A DNA stretch of 64,000 nt from the NCBI RefSeq assembly GCF_000422265.1, contig NZ_AULL01000020.1, positions 1 through 64,000 of the forward strand, read 5' to 3'. Every line of letters begins with the position of its first letter. Within the stretch, counting starts at the first letter, position 1. Origin of the DNA: Kaistella palustris DSM 21579. GTDB taxonomy: Bacteria > Bacteroidota > Bacteroidia > Flavobacteriales > Weeksellaceae. The notes under the pieces are model-generated. The model was not told where the DNA came from, did no database searches, and saw only the letters and a list, made by a program, of their open reading frames with translations. Shown here piece after piece: positions 26,479 through 34,067 of the stretch. The position numbers and the translations under genes were made by a program.

Positions 26479-26844
26479 TTAGCGGTTCACTGATTTTTCT
26501 ATTTCAATGCTTACGCCGTCCATTTCGCCTTTCATTGGTGGGTTGGTCTTGGTAAGTTTTATTTTCATGAAGGTGATCTGCGGAAAAGCAGCTTCCAGTT
26601 TGGTGAAGATCCGGCCGACCACATGTTCCAGAAGTTGGGAGTGGATTTTCATTTCCTGGTGTATAATGCTGTTGATCTCGGCGTAATTAATGGTGTCAGC
26701 CAAGTCATCGGTTTGAGTTGCCTTTTCGAGATCTGCGTGAATTTCTGCGTTTACAATAAAATAGTTACCGATGATTTTTTCTTCCGCAAGCACGCCGTGA
26801 ACAGCATAGATTTTCAGGTTTTCGAGGAGTATCTTTGATTTCAT
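26479..26844 (-). CDS. folB: Dihydroneopterin aldolase
   Basis: From the ATG at 26844 the 121-aa product has the FolB fold: LENLKIYAVHGVLAEEKIIGNYFIVNAEI at the start, DLADTINYAEI (substrate Tyr/Glu region) and LLEHVVGRIF, with a C-terminal LTKTNPPMKG. It cleaves 7,8-dihydroneopterin in folate synthesis. The open frame extends 9 codons upstream to another ATG (26871), but the usual N-terminus fits 26844. Confidence 0.92.
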   Translation of the reverse strand: MKSKILLENLKIYAVHGVLAEEKIIGNYFIVNAEIHADLEKATQTDDLADTINYAEINSIIHQEMKIHSQLLEHVVGRIFTKLEAAFPQITFMKIKLTKTNPPMKGEMDGVSIEIEKSVNR

Positions 26845-27040
26845 CTTTTTCTGATTTAATTTCAACTGCAAAGAACGGAAAAGGTAAGGAAGATTCCTGA
26901 ATTTTTAAAAATGTGCCCTTTAACTTGGGTAAATCGCGGCGAAGGATACCGCAACCTGCCGAGAGCCTTACGGCTAACAGTGGGATGTTTCACCGGGATC
27001 GTGCATTCAACTATTTAATTTTAAATCCCCAATTCCAACA
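26845..27040. other. Intergenic stretch before the repeat elements, no gene seen
   Basis: The 418-bp gap between folB and nadA carries no protein-like frame. Its left part shows a possible short GC-rich palindrome region (about 26935-26970) but no clear promoter; its right part holds the array and RNA-like element listed next. Confidence 0.4.
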
Positions 27041-27080
27041 TTTTCAAACTTTCAAATTTTCAAACACTTAAACCTTCAAA
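27041..27080. repeat. 8-bp phased array, xxTTCAAA
   Basis: Five consecutive 8-bp units: TTTTCAAA, CTTTCAAA, TTTTCAAA, CACTTAAA, CCTTCAAA. On the other strand the unit is TTTGAAAA, the same unit family as the six-unit array at 63891-63938. It directly precedes the palindromic element at 27083. Confidence 0.7.
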
Positions 27081-27082
27081 AA

Positions 27083-27180
27083 CTTCCCTTCACCGGGAAG
27101 AAACCCGCAATAGGGATGGAAGTGGAAATCCCGGACCCGCCGCGGCGGGGAGGAATTGCAACGGACAGCCCGGCTTTTTT
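27083..27180 (+). ncRNA. RNA-like intergenic element with two GC-rich hairpins
   Basis: A hairpin CTTCCC/GGGAAG (27083-27088 with 27095-27100) is followed by a conserved-looking segment (AATAGGGATGGAAGTGG), a perfect 14-bp palindrome CCCGCCGCGGCGGG (27136-27149), the segment GGAATTGCAACGGACAGCCCGG and a run of six T at 27175-27180. I recall blocks like 'AGGGATGGAAGTG...ATTGCAACGGACAGCCC' between genes of many Flavobacteriia, so this is probably one copy of a dispersed, possibly transcribed element. Function and true boundaries are unknown, and the strand is a guess from the T run. Confidence 0.5.
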
Positions 27181-27262
27181 CGGCGCTGGCAAAGGTGCGG
27201 CGGAAAAAGATTGCCCAAAGTGAAGTGTTCTTTATCCGTAGTTTTTTATAAACGAATTGACG

Positions 27263-28282
27263 TTATTTTACGGTTTTCGACAGGTCGAGCATGGCTTCGA
27301 TGGGTTTCAGGGCCCGCAGGCGCAGTTCTTCGTTGATCAGGATTTCGGGCAGTTCGTATTTCATGCAGAGGTAAAGTTTCTCCATGGTGTTGCGTTTCAT
27401 GTAGAAACACTCGGAGCAGTTGCAGCTTTCGTCGAAAACCAGCGCAGGCACCAGTTCTTTGTGTGGAGCACGTTTGCGCATTTCGTGCAAAATACCTTCT
27501 TCTGTAGCGACAATAAATTTCTGGCAGTCATCTTTTTCCACGTAATTTAAAAGCGCGGAAGTGGAGCCGACGAAAGAGGCAAGATCCAGCACCGGTGTTT
27601 CACTTTCGGGATGTGCGATGAGTTTGGCATCGGGATTTTCAGCAAGCTGTTTGGCAATTCTTTCCATGGAAAAGGCTTCGTGCACGATGCAGCTGCCATC
27701 CCAAAGAATCATATCGCGGCCTGTTTTTTTGGCGAGATAGCGGCCAAGGTTTTTATCGGGCGCAAAAATAATCGGCCGGTCAGTAGGCAACGATTTGATG
27801 ATGGTTTCCGCGTTCGAGCTGGTGACGATGACATCTGATTCGGCTTTGGTTTCCGCGTTGCAGTTGATATAAGTCGCGATGATCGCGTTCGGATACTGGG
27901 CGCGCATGGAACGCAGACCTTCGCCGCTGCAGCCATCCGCCAGGGAGCAGCCGGCCTGGGTGTCGGGTAAAACGACTTTTTTAGTGGGGTTGAGGATTTT
28001 TGCAGCTTCGGCCATAAAATGCACGCCGCAGAAAGCGATCATGTCGGCCTCGGTATCTTTTGCCTGGCGGGCAAGCTGCAGGGAATCGCCCAGAAAATCC
28101 GCTACATCCTGAATGGCAGGCGGCTGATAATAATGGGCGAGGATTACGGCGTTCTTTTCTTTCTTAAGATCAAGAATTGCTTTTACAAGATCTTCGCCCT
28201 GCGGAATAATGAGGTCATCGATTTTTAAAAAACCTCTGACGGGAAGATTTGATTTGGCTTTATCTAAAGTTTCGGTGCTCAT
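27263..28282 (-). CDS. nadA: Quinolinate synthase
   Basis: The 339-aa enzyme condenses iminoaspartate with dihydroxyacetone phosphate to quinolinate in NAD synthesis, using a [4Fe-4S] cluster. Visible: ILAHYYQPPAIQDVADFLGDS, the Cys in AFCGVHFMAE (C85), a Cys in WDGSCIVHEAF and the final Cys group CNCSECFYMKRNT. It is the last gene of a minus-strand unit gmk - NAD(P)-binding protein - nadA; only 3 nt separate it from the gene before it. No nadB or nadC is in the window. Confidence 0.95.
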   Translation of the reverse strand: MSTETLDKAKSNLPVRGFLKIDDLIIPQGEDLVKAILDLKKEKNAVILAHYYQPPAIQDVADFLGDSLQLARQAKDTEADMIAFCGVHFMAEAAKILNPTKKVVLPDTQAGCSLADGCSGEGLRSMRAQYPNAIIATYINCNAETKAESDVIVTSSNAETIIKSLPTDRPIIFAPDKNLGRYLAKKTGRDMILWDGSCIVHEAFSMERIAKQLAENPDAKLIAHPESETPVLDLASFVGSTSALLNYVEKDDCQKFIVATEEGILHEMRKRAPHKELVPALVFDESCNCSECFYMKRNTMEKLYLCMKYELPEILINEELRLRALKPIEAMLDLSKTVK

Positions 28283-28285
28283 TTT

Positions 28286-29017
28286 CTAAAAATATTTGGG
28301 GTTGGGATGTATAAATTTATAACTAAAATCCTGAATAAAATGTTGTGGCGAGATAATGCGCTGGTCCGGAGCGGATTTATCATTTTTAAAATCTGTAACT
28401 GTCACTTGCAGGATTTCGCCAAGTGAAGGATGTTCGGGCGCCACGATATTGTAAATCTCAGCTCCTTTTTCTTCTGTTAAAAGCAGTTCTGTAATAGCCA
28501 CGATATCTTCATAATGAATGTAATTGACTTTTTTTCCGGGATTTGCGGGTGCTTTATGTTTAAAGAAATTTTGGGGTGACCTTTCGTCACCCATTAAACC
28601 TCCAAAACGCAGAACTGTGGTTTGGGGATATTTTTCTTTAACTAATGTTTCCGACGCCAGAATATCGGGGCGCAAATTTTGAAGAAAATCTTCGGTGTAA
28701 ATTCCGGGGTCCTGCGGGTAAATGCCTGTAGAACTGAAAAACAAAGTTTTCGGAAAAGAAAGCTGGAGTCTGGCAAATCCGCTGTGCCAGGAATTCCGCG
28801 ACACGGGCATGCTGAAAATTGCCATTTCGCTTTCATTTAAAAAACTGAAGTTTTCGGTTTTGTTGAAATCAAGGAGATGGACTTCACCGGCGACTTTCTC
28901 TAAAGTTGGGATTTTCTCCCGCGAAGTCGTGGTGGCAAGAACATGGTGGTTTTTTTCAGTGAGGTACGCGGCTACGCGCTGCCCGAGCCAGCCGCAACCA
29001 ATGATGGCAATATTCAT
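28286..29017 (-). CDS. NAD(P)-binding SDR-like epimerase/reductase
   Basis: The 243-aa protein has an N-terminal Rossmann motif IAIIGCGWLGQRVAAYL, a Ser-rich stretch FFSSTGIYPQ and a RFGGLMGDERSPQNFFK segment, as in extended short-chain dehydrogenases related to UDP-sugar epimerases. The usual YxxxK is not clear, so it may be a reductase or binding protein. Its ATG overlaps the gmk stop by 4 nt (ATGA), so it is translationally coupled to gmk and followed after 3 nt by nadA. Confidence 0.8.
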   Translation of the reverse strand: MNIAIIGCGWLGQRVAAYLTEKNHHVLATTTSREKIPTLEKVAGEVHLLDFNKTENFSFLNESEMAIFSMPVSRNSWHSGFARLQLSFPKTLFFSSTGIYPQDPGIYTEDFLQNLRPDILASETLVKEKYPQTTVLRFGGLMGDERSPQNFFKHKAPANPGKKVNYIHYEDIVAITELLLTEEKGAEIYNIVAPEHPSLGEILQVTVTDFKNDKSAPDQRIISPQHFIQDFSYKFIHPNPKYF

Positions 29018-29577
29018 GATTTCAGGAAATTGCCGACGAGAAATTCTACCTCTTTTTTTGCGCGGTCCAGATCGCTGTTGATGACGATCTGATCGAACTG
29101 TTTTTTGAAAGTCATTTCTTCAGCTGCTTTGTGAACGCGGGTTTTAATGGTTTCCAGCTCGTCGGTACCTCTGGCGATCAGCCGGAGTTCCAGTTCTGCT
29201 ACAGAAGGTGGCATGATGAAAATTGAAAGTGCCTGGTCTCCAAAATAATTTTTAAGTGAAATTCCGCCTTTCACGTCGACGTCGAAAATTACGGTTTTCC
29301 CGCTTTGCCAGATGCGCTCCACTTCGGCTTTTAGCGTGCCATAGTACATATTTTCATATACTTCTTCGAACTCGACAAACGCTTCGGAAGCAATCTGTTC
29401 GCGGAAATTTTCCGGGGTAATGAAGTGGTAATCTACTGTGTTTTTCTCTTCGCCCCGGGGATTTCTCGTGGTGCAGGAAACAGAAAACGCAAGTTCCGGA
29501 AATGTCTCCAGGCAATGCTTGACTAAGGTGGTCTTTCCACTTCCGGAGGGTGCTGAGAATATGATGACTTTGTTCAT
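29014..29577 (-). CDS. gmk: Guanylate kinase
   Basis: A 187-aa kinase with P-loop APSGSGKTTLV (about residues 9-19), CTTRNPRGEEKNTVDYHFI, YYGTLKAEVE and a DVDVKGG motif. It phosphorylates GMP/dGMP to GDP/dGDP. Its place downstream of the YicC gene is the classic arrangement, but here about 254 bp of low-complexity repeats separate them. Confidence 0.96.
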   Translation of the reverse strand: MNKVIIFSAPSGSGKTTLVKHCLETFPELAFSVSCTTRNPRGEEKNTVDYHFITPENFREQIASEAFVEFEEVYENMYYGTLKAEVERIWQSGKTVIFDVDVKGGISLKNYFGDQALSIFIMPPSVAELELRLIARGTDELETIKTRVHKAAEEMTFKKQFDQIVINSDLDRAKKEVEFLVGNFLKS

Positions 29578-29620
29578 AACCGATTATTGATGGGTGATTG
29601 ATTCTGGATAACGGACTGAG

Positions 29621-29806
29621 AGATAATAGATAATAGACTTGGAGATAATAGATGATAGACTTGGAGATGATAGATAATAGATAATAGACTGAAAATATCA
29701 GCTTATTGTGAACTTTGAACCTTCAATAATGCGCCATTTCAACTTTCAACTTTCAACTTTCAACTTCTGACTTCTGACTTCCGACTTCTGACTTGCGAAT
29801 TCCGAC
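29621..29806. repeat. Two tandem arrays in the yicC-gmk spacer (22-bp and 7-bp units)
   Basis: 29621-29664 holds two 22-bp copies of AGATAATAGAxxATAGACTTGG, continued by a partial variant to 29691. 29737-29806 is ten consecutive 7-bp units: four TTTCAAC, then TTCTGAC, TTCTGAC, TTCCGAC, TTCTGAC, TTGCGAA and TTCCGAC. The second array closely matches the 7-bp array at 19483. No gene overlaps it. Confidence 0.8.
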
Positions 29807-29831
29807 TCAAAAGTCTTTCATCTCTTCGTCT

Positions 29832-30689
29832 TTAAAGTACATTCAGTATCTGTTCCTTTATTTTTTCCAGATCGTCTTTCATCATTACCACGAGTTTCTG
29901 GATTTCGGCATGGTTGGCTTTTGAGCCCAGCGTGTTGATTTCGCGGCCGATTTCCTGAGAGATAAAACCAAGTTTTTTCCCGTTGAAGTTTTCATTCTGC
30001 ATGACTTCCAGGTAATACTTCAGGTGTTGCGTGAGGCGTACTTTTTCTTCGGCAATATCCAGTTTTTCTGTAAAATAAGCCATTTCCTGATAAAAACGTG
30101 TTTCATCGATCTGATCGAATTCTTTCAGCGTGTTGCGGTATTTTTCCTTTACCGCGTCCAGCCGAACGCTTTCATAAGGTATTACTTCCTGCAATGCTTT
30201 TTCGATGTTTTGAATGTTCCGTTTCAGTTCATCTTGCAGGATCTGGCCTTCAGTCTGCCGGAAATTTTCAAATTTTAATAAGGCATCCTGTACAATTTCT
30301 TTTAAGACCTGCCATTCTTCATCGCTGAGGCTGTCGGTTTTAGCAGCAATCACGTCCGGCATTCTTACGGCCATTTTAAGATATTCGAAATCCGGTCCGT
30401 CGCCTGCAATATTTTTTAAGCTGTTAATATATGATTTTACGAGTTCTTCATTAATGTTGACCTCCGCACCTTCGTCCAGATTTTCCAGGTTGATGTAGCA
30501 GTCCACTTTACCACGCTGTATGCGGTCGTTGAGGATTTTGCGGATCTCGAATTCCTTTTCTTTGTACCGCTGCGGCATTTTTAGATTGAGGTCAAAGGAT
30601 TTGCTGTTCAGAGATTTCAGGTCGAGGGTGATTTTTTTTCCTTCGAAAACACCTTCGCTTCGTCCGAAGCCGGTCATGGATAGAATCAT
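29832..30689 (-). CDS. YicC family protein (probable endoribonuclease)
   Basis: The 285-aa protein has the family N-terminus MTGFGRSEG and the repeated Asn/Lys-rich pattern LNSKSFDLNLKMPQ, then the DUF1732 C-terminal domain with GKKLGFISQEIGREINTLGSKANHAEIQ. YicC-family proteins have been linked to RNA turnover and to growth in stationary phase. A -7 box TATCTTTG lies upstream on the minus strand (30714-30707). gmk follows downstream after the repeat-rich spacer. Confidence 0.93.
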   Translation of the reverse strand: MILSMTGFGRSEGVFEGKKITLDLKSLNSKSFDLNLKMPQRYKEKEFEIRKILNDRIQRGKVDCYINLENLDEGAEVNINEELVKSYINSLKNIAGDGPDFEYLKMAVRMPDVIAAKTDSLSDEEWQVLKEIVQDALLKFENFRQTEGQILQDELKRNIQNIEKALQEVIPYESVRLDAVKEKYRNTLKEFDQIDETRFYQEMAYFTEKLDIAEEKVRLTQHLKYYLEVMQNENFNGKKLGFISQEIGREINTLGSKANHAEIQKLVVMMKDDLEKIKEQILNVL

Positions 30690-30706
30690 GTAATTTCTTT
30701 AAGCAG

Positions 30707-30714
30707 CAAAGATA
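30707..30714 (-). promoter_or_regulatory. -7 box TATCTTTG of the yicC-gmk unit
   Basis: TAnnTTTG on the minus strand, 17 nt upstream of the ATG at 30689. It forms a divergent promoter pair with the box at 30789 on the plus strand. Confidence 0.55.
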
Positions 30715-30788
30715 AATATTTCCAAACTTTCCTGGTCAAGAAAATACAGGCCTTAAGTTCTGTGCGCCAATCAGAAAAGATTATTTTA

Positions 30789-30796
30789 TATATTTG
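30789..30796 (+). promoter_or_regulatory. -7 box TATATTTG of the PASTA gene
   Basis: TAnnTTTG match, 23 nt before the ATG at 30820. Confidence 0.6.
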
Positions 30797-30819
30797 CAGT
30801 TATATAAAGATGCCAAAAT

Positions 30820-31896
30820 ATGCTTAAATCGCTTTTCCACTGGAAGGTTTTAGTCAATTTACTTTTAGCGGCTGCCGTGTTTACGGGGTTGGTCTGGTTA
30901 ACTTTTCGCTGGTTAGAGCTGCATACCAATCACGGCAAAGAAATTGCGGTTCCCAATGTGATGAATAAGTCCGTGCACGACGCCATCAGAATTCTTGATG
31001 ATTCCGGTCTGGAGTATGAAGTCGACAGTTTTAAATATGATCCTAAATTCCGCCCTTTTCAGGTGTTGCAGATCTATCCGTCGGCAGGTTCACATGTGAA
31101 GGATGGCCGTACAATTATTCTGAAAGTGAATCCCCGAACGTATGCACAAGTTTCCGTTCCCGATATTCTGGACCGCTATAAAGGCTTGGCTTTCCGCCAG
31201 CTGGAGCAGGTGGGTTTAAAGGTTGGTGACACCATCTTCGAGCCGAGCATTCAGCGTGATGCAGTTTTGCGGATGATGTACAACGGTTCTGTTCTGAAAC
31301 CGGGCTCGCTGTTGCCAAGATTTACCACAATAGATCTTGTGATCGGTGCAGGTCCGCGCCGGAATATCACCGTGCCGAATCTCGTTGGTTTAACTGTGCA
31401 GGAAGCTAAGGCAATCATCGCCCAGAATTTATTTGAAATCGGTCTCGTGGAACACGAAGACGGTGGCAGCGATAATGCCGACATTGTGTATTATCAGGAT
31501 CCGGCACCTTTTGATGTGCGGGACCAGGGAATGCAGATCGATATTTGGGCCAGTAAAAAAACGCCCGCCGAGATGCGCGGAAAGATCTCCCAGCTCGACG
31601 CTATGTACCGCATTAAAGTCGATACCAGTGATCCAAACGACGTATATCTGAACGAGTCGTATCGGGAAGAAACACCACGGCCTGCAGCGCCAAGAAGTGA
31701 AACACCGAGATCTGAAACTCTTCCCCGGGAAACGCAACCCGCAGAGGCACCGAAACCGACAGCGCCAAAAACAACCGTTGAACCCAAACCGAAAACGACA
31801 GCCACACCTGCATCTGCAGTAAAAAGCCCGGAACCCAAAACAACCCCGGCAAAACCCGCAGAAAAGCCAAAGGCAAAAAAGGTTATTGTCGAATAA
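30820..31896 (+). CDS. PASTA-domain membrane protein with Pro/Thr-rich tail
   Basis: A 358-aa protein with one N-terminal membrane helix (about residues 9-29) and three periplasmic PASTA domains (about 40-105, 110-180 and 184-255; each has a VPN/VPD start such as AVPNVMNKSVHDAI and TVPNLVGLTVQEA). After ~residue 290 the protein is a Pro, Thr, Lys and Glu-rich tail that is probably disordered. PASTA domains bind muropeptide or beta-lactam-like ligands in Gram-positives; no kinase domain is attached here. A terminator follows at 31921. Confidence 0.85.
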   Translation: MLKSLFHWKVLVNLLLAAAVFTGLVWLTFRWLELHTNHGKEIAVPNVMNKSVHDAIRILDDSGLEYEVDSFKYDPKFRPFQVLQIYPSAGSHVKDGRTIILKVNPRTYAQVSVPDILDRYKGLAFRQLEQVGLKVGDTIFEPSIQRDAVLRMMYNGSVLKPGSLLPRFTTIDLVIGAGPRRNITVPNLVGLTVQEAKAIIAQNLFEIGLVEHEDGGSDNADIVYYQDPAPFDVRDQGMQIDIWASKKTPAEMRGKISQLDAMYRIKVDTSDPNDVYLNESYREETPRPAAPRSETPRSETLPRETQPAEAPKPTAPKTTVEPKPKTTATPASAVKSPEPKTTPAKPAEKPKAKKVIVE

Positions 31897-31920
31897 ATTG
31901 TAACTTCAAAAAATATAGTG

Positions 31921-31949
31921 AAGCTTCAACCAAAAGTTGGAGCTTTTTT
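31921..31949 (+). terminator. Terminator of the PASTA gene, abutting the RluA-family start
   Basis: 10-bp stem AAGCTTCAAC/GTTGGAGCTT (31921-31930 with 31936-31945, one G-U) followed by six T (31944-31949). The next start codon is at 31957, only 7 nt after the T run. An in-frame GTG at 31918 lies in front of this hairpin and was rejected as start. Confidence 0.8.
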
Positions 31950-31956
31950 ACACCAA

Positions 31957-33009
31957 ATGAGCGATACTACCGACGAAATTTTTGACGAGCAACCGCACGA
32001 AACCGGTGATACCGAATCTACAGGTCTGTACGAACATCTGAACATTAAGGTAGATAAGAATCAGGAACCGCTCCGCATTGATAAATACCTGCATATCTTC
32101 CGCCAGAACTCTACCCGTAACAAGATCTCACAGACCTGCCGCGCGGGAAATGTAGTGGTTAACGGTACGCCGGTGAAACAGAATTACCGCGTAAAACCTG
32201 GCGATGAGATCTCGGTACTGCTCACAACACCGCCGCGTGAAAATCTTATTATACCCCAGGATCTGCCCATCAGTATCGTATATGAAGATGATGACCTTCT
32301 GGTGGTGGACAAGGCTGCCGGCATGGTGGTGCATCCCGGCCACGGGAATTATGACGGAACTTTGGTTAATGCGCTGGCTTATCATTTTGAAAAGAACGGC
32401 CAGAAATCCGACCTCGACAGAGTTGGGTTGGTTCACCGCATTGATAAAGATACCTCGGGCCTTTTGGTCATTGCCAAGAATGAGTATGCGCTGAGTTATC
32501 TTGCCAAACAGTTCTTCGACCGGAAAACAAAAAGGCTGTACTGGGCATTTGTGTGGGGAAATATCGCTGATGATGAAGGAACAATCCGCGGAAACATCGG
32601 CAGGCACCTGAAAAACCGTATGCAGATGGCCGTTTTTCCGGATGGCAGCCTGGGTAAACATGCCGTGACACATTACAAAGTCCTCGAGCGCTTTCGCTAC
32701 GTCACCTGGGTGGAATGTAAACTGGAAACAGGCAGAACGCACCAGATCCGTGCGCATTTCAAATATATCGGCCACACGCTCTTTAACGATGAAAGATATG
32801 AAGGCAACCAGATTTTAAAAGGCGTAAACCTTCCGAAATACAAACAGTTCATCAAAAATGTTTTTGAAGTGTTGCCGCGCCATGCGCTGCACGCGCACAC
32901 ATTGGGTTTCACACATCCCGTGACCAAAGAAGAGATGTATTTTGAAAGTCCAATGCCGCAGGATATGCAGGCCGCCGTGGAGAAATGGCGGAATTATACC
33001 GCTGATTAA
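31957..33009 (+). CDS. RluA/RluD family 23S-type pseudouridine synthase
   Basis: From the ATG at 31957 the product is 350 aa: an acidic leader (about 1-30), an S4 RNA-binding domain (RIDKYLHIFRQNSTRNKIS... about 40-95) and the catalytic domain with HRIDKDTSGLLVIAK (catalytic Asp in the HRxDxxTSGL motif) and KLETGRTHQIRAHF. It isomerises uridine in rRNA or tRNA; the exact target is unknown. It is separated from the PASTA gene by a terminator-like hairpin. Confidence 0.93.
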   Translation: MSDTTDEIFDEQPHETGDTESTGLYEHLNIKVDKNQEPLRIDKYLHIFRQNSTRNKISQTCRAGNVVVNGTPVKQNYRVKPGDEISVLLTTPPRENLIIPQDLPISIVYEDDDLLVVDKAAGMVVHPGHGNYDGTLVNALAYHFEKNGQKSDLDRVGLVHRIDKDTSGLLVIAKNEYALSYLAKQFFDRKTKRLYWAFVWGNIADDEGTIRGNIGRHLKNRMQMAVFPDGSLGKHAVTHYKVLERFRYVTWVECKLETGRTHQIRAHFKYIGHTLFNDERYEGNQILKGVNLPKYKQFIKNVFEVLPRHALHAHTLGFTHPVTKEEMYFESPMPQDMQAAVEKWRNYTAD

Positions 33010-33027
33010 TAGCAGGAAAAGTTTTTT

Positions 33028-33035
33028 TATCTTTG
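33028..33035 (+). promoter_or_regulatory. -7 box TATCTTTG of the PorP/SprF gene
   Basis: TAnnTTTG match, 24 nt before the ATG at 33060. Confidence 0.6.
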
Positions 33036-33059
33036 CCAAAAATGCATCCAATTTGAATT

Positions 33060-34010
33060 ATGAGAAAAGTAGGCCCAATATTGTTTATCCTGGTCTTTTT
33101 CGGTCTTTGTAAAAGCCAGGAGACACTTCCGTACTACCAGCAGTATCTGCTCGAAGGTGATTTTCTCTTCAATCCTGCCCTATACGGCAAGACCGATGAT
33201 GTGGTGGTGAATTTAAATTACCAGAAACAGTTTGCGGGATTCGATCAGTCGCCCAATGTGCAGTCGATCGGACTTCATGCAAATGTTTTCGACCGGGTTG
33301 GCGCGGGACTTTCCTTTTTCCGCGATCAGAACGGTCCTATTTCTTCTAATGGGATTTCTGCCGGTGCGTCTTATTTTATTCCTATTGATGATGATGGCGA
33401 GCGTAAAAGTCAGTTCTCATTTGGTACCAATGTGAGTTTCTATAATATGAATATCGATCTGGCGATGCTCAATCCGCAGGATCCCGGTGACCCGACCTTA
33501 AGCTCAGATGCCAACAGCTTATTCCTGGTTTATACCAATTTAGGTATGGCTGTGACTTACCGTAATCTATTCGCGGGGGTTTCTGTAAATGATATTGCGA
33601 TTACCAATGATATCCCTATCGTAAATGGCATAGAACCTGAACCAACGAAAATTATCCTGAATGCAGGTTACGATTTCTATCTGGGGGAGCAAATGTATGT
33701 GACACCATCGGTACTGATGAATTTCAATACCAATTCCTCCAAGATGATCGATATGAACGTAATGGCTACTTTTCTGGGAGATGAAAATTCATTTTCCGCA
33801 GGCGCCAGTTTCAGGTCTGCCAGCAACAAATTCGGAAATCAGAGTTTAGGCCTTTCGCCCATTATCAAAGCTACAGTCAATAATTTCTTTTTCGGGGCGA
33901 CTTATAATTTTGGTATGTCGGATATTCAACAATATGCAGGCAGTAGTTTCATGCTGAGCGTGGGTTATAATATCGAAAATTTCATCAACACGCGCGGGTT
34001 CAGGTATTAA
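33060..34010 (+). CDS. PorP/SprF family type IX secretion membrane protein
   Basis: A 316-aa protein with a signal peptide (about 1-19, after CKSQ) and a beta-barrel of the PorP/SprF family: YYQQYLLEGDFLFNPALYGKTDDV near the start, NYQKQFAGFDQSPNVQSIGLHA and a C-terminal aromatic strand. The signature Trp/Tyr-Gly and the NPA-LYG motif define the family. It is likely an outer-membrane component that helps SprB-like or other T9SS substrates, often encoded near T9SS cargo. No cargo lies directly beside it. Confidence 0.88.
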   Translation: MRKVGPILFILVFFGLCKSQETLPYYQQYLLEGDFLFNPALYGKTDDVVVNLNYQKQFAGFDQSPNVQSIGLHANVFDRVGAGLSFFRDQNGPISSNGISAGASYFIPIDDDGERKSQFSFGTNVSFYNMNIDLAMLNPQDPGDPTLSSDANSLFLVYTNLGMAVTYRNLFAGVSVNDIAITNDIPIVNGIEPEPTKIILNAGYDFYLGEQMYVTPSVLMNFNTNSSKMIDMNVMATFLGDENSFSAGASFRSASNKFGNQSLGLSPIIKATVNNFFFGATYNFGMSDIQQYAGSSFMLSVGYNIENFINTRGFRY

Positions 34011-34067
34011 GCACGGTTAGAGAATTCTAAATTTCCTGATATCTGACTTTCTTCCCGGAACTTCAAC

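Noticed and set aside
29737..29806. CRISPR-like array of short repeats
   Set aside because: Units are contiguous 7-mers without spacers, so it is a low-complexity array and not CRISPR; no cas genes nearby.
32128..32775. Frame of about 215 codons antisense to the RluA-family gene
   Set aside because: Shadow of the conserved pseudouridine synthase; no family match.
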